Shown: in pieces, positions 62,797 through 64,000 of the stretch | Layout of the letters: every line of letters starts with the position of its first letter | How positions within the stretch are numbered: the stretch's first letter is position 1 | Assembly (NCBI RefSeq): GCF_014529535.1 | Contig: NW_023503423.1 | Span: forward strand, 3,210,473-3,274,472 | DNA: 64,000 nucleotides | From: Bradysia coprophila | Lineage: Eukaryota > Arthropoda > Insecta > Diptera > Sciaridae | Direction of reading: 5' to 3' | Position numbers and translations under genes: made by a program | Notes under the pieces: generated by a model | Seen by the model: the letters and a program-made list of their open reading frames with translations, nothing else | What the model was told of the DNA's origin: nothing | Databases searched by the model: none

Positions 62797-64000
62797 ATCA
62801 TGTCCGGAGCGATAGCGGAGGACTTGACGCAGTCTAACTTCCAAAAAAAGAACGAAGAAAATTTTTTGAGACGCGGCAACTATATATAGGCGAGAATTTA
62901 AGTTTCTTTCCTTTGGCCTACATCACCGCAAATCCTATTCTATCTTATTCTCGCTTCAAATACGAGCAAAACGAGCTATCACTCGACTATGTAACTTTAA
63001 AATTGCCGGAGATACATCGTTTTGAAGTTGGTCATTTTGATAGAAAATGCACCAAATTAACGTTTTCCAAACAATCAAAATCTTTCAACTTACTCTGTAT
63101 GTTTCTGTCTATCTATCGACGGTCGATCTCGGAAACTAGTCAGCCAATCTCCATGAAATTTTGCAGGAACCTCAGGGTGGGCATAATAATGAAAATGTGA
63201 TACGCCATTACCCCAGGAAAAACCAGAATTTTGTTTTATTGGCCTCGAAGTGGTTTCTGAGTGTGGTTTTCGAGGGTCGGGAACGCGTTTTCGGCTGTAA
63301 CTTAGCTGTATTGAAACCTACAGAGGCGTGCGACCCATCAAATGAAAGGTATTCGTAACACGATTCGAACAAAAAAATAATTAAAAAAATCGGGGCAGAT
63401 TCGTTTGAGCTAGAGTGATTAGAGTGACCACATTTTGAGCTACTCGAGCGTAGGATGAAAGGACTAATATTTTTTTGGGTTATGAGAGATAGAGAATTAC
63501 TTTCTTCGGCAAAGTCTCAGAGTTTTACGAGTAGAACAGAGGGGCATATGTGAAAAATGTCGAAAGTTGGAAATGGGTGGGTCAATTATGTTTTTAGAGG
63601 TATTTCTTGAATTACTTTAGTCAAATTTTCGATTTTCGTCAAATTTTCTGAATTTCGTCAGATTTTGGAATTTCGTCAAATTTTCGATTTTCGTCAAATT
63701 TTCGAATTTCGTCAAATTTTTGAATTTTGTCAAATTTCGTCAAATTTTCAAATTTCGTCAAATTTTCAAATTTCGTCAAATTTCGTCAAATTTTCAAATT
63801 TCGTCAAATTTTCAAATTTCGTCAAATTTTCAAATTTCGTCAAATTTCGTCAAATTTTCAAATTTCGTCAAATTTTGGAATTTCGCCAAATTTTCGAGTT
63901 TCGTAAAATTTTTGAATTAAAACTGTAAACTGTTATAAAAAGCAGTGTTGACTACACTTCTAAAACGACTGATATCCCAACAAAAATCTCTTCGAGAAAA
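62797..64000 (+). mobile_element. hairpin/minisatellite element, copy C (cut by window end)
   Basis: It begins TCATGTCCGGAGCGATAGCG and follows copy A, but has only one unit of the 130-bp segment (63487-63610). The minisatellite is at 63610-63915, and the start of the hairpin arm (TATCCCAACAAAAATCTC) is at the window edge. It lies in the first visible coding intron of the CTDSPL2-like gene, in the same orientation. Confidence 0.88.
63610..63915 (+). repeat. TTTCGTCAAATTT minisatellite, copy C
   Basis: About 305 bp of the same units as in copies A and B. Confidence 0.88.

Noticed and set aside
63665..63928. Long FVKFSNFVKF-type frames, also at 9983-10389
   Set aside because: Translation of the TTTCGTCAAATTT minisatellite; any frame of it is open.

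Overview
The window is eukaryotic nuclear DNA from an insect, most likely a dipteran. The evidence is split genes with short GT-AG introns, an intronless elav-type neuronal RNA-binding gene, a CLIP-domain serine protease, strong A/T bias and a heavy load of small DNA transposons. A lower (nematoceran) fly fits best, but species level cannot be fixed from sequence alone.

Genes, left to right: elav (minus, 3942-5060, single exon, probable long 3' UTR at 1-3941); a small secreted poly-threonine peptide (minus, 8398-8628); the last three exons of an arginase (plus, 12074-16286), whose intron is filled with dead LINEs; a complete five-exon secretory cyclophilin (plus, 18832-21488); a five-exon gene of unknown function coding for 454 residues, assembled here by matching splice phases (minus, 33002-24956); a complete six-exon CLIP-domain serine protease (minus, 43464-41736); a four-exon UBL4A/Get5-like protein (minus, 56932-56198); and the first coding exon of a CTDSPL2-like phosphatase (plus, 61432-62729) that runs off the window. 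They are unrelated single genes and do not form a cluster with a shared pathway.

The rest is mobile and repetitive DNA. A 211-bp satellite forms about 25.5 head-to-tail units at 43784-49157. A non-autonomous element of 1.7-2.2 kb occurs three times (9230-10947, 53471-55650 inverted, 62797 to the window end). It carries a length-variable minisatellite and, in the two copies seen whole, a giant hairpin. One copy sits inside the coding remains of a 4.16-kb element (51936-56092) bounded by a perfect 8-bp target duplication. A 1.5-kb foldback (29048-30583) lies in intron 1 of the unknown gene. At least ten further families of short palindromic elements are scattered between genes and in introns; several still show target-site duplications. 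Two LINE types (RTE-like and RNase H-bearing) are present only as broken minus-strand pieces.

No CRISPR, rRNA or intact tRNA gene was seen. Gene models rest on splice-site and phase consistency plus family recognition; no database search was possible.
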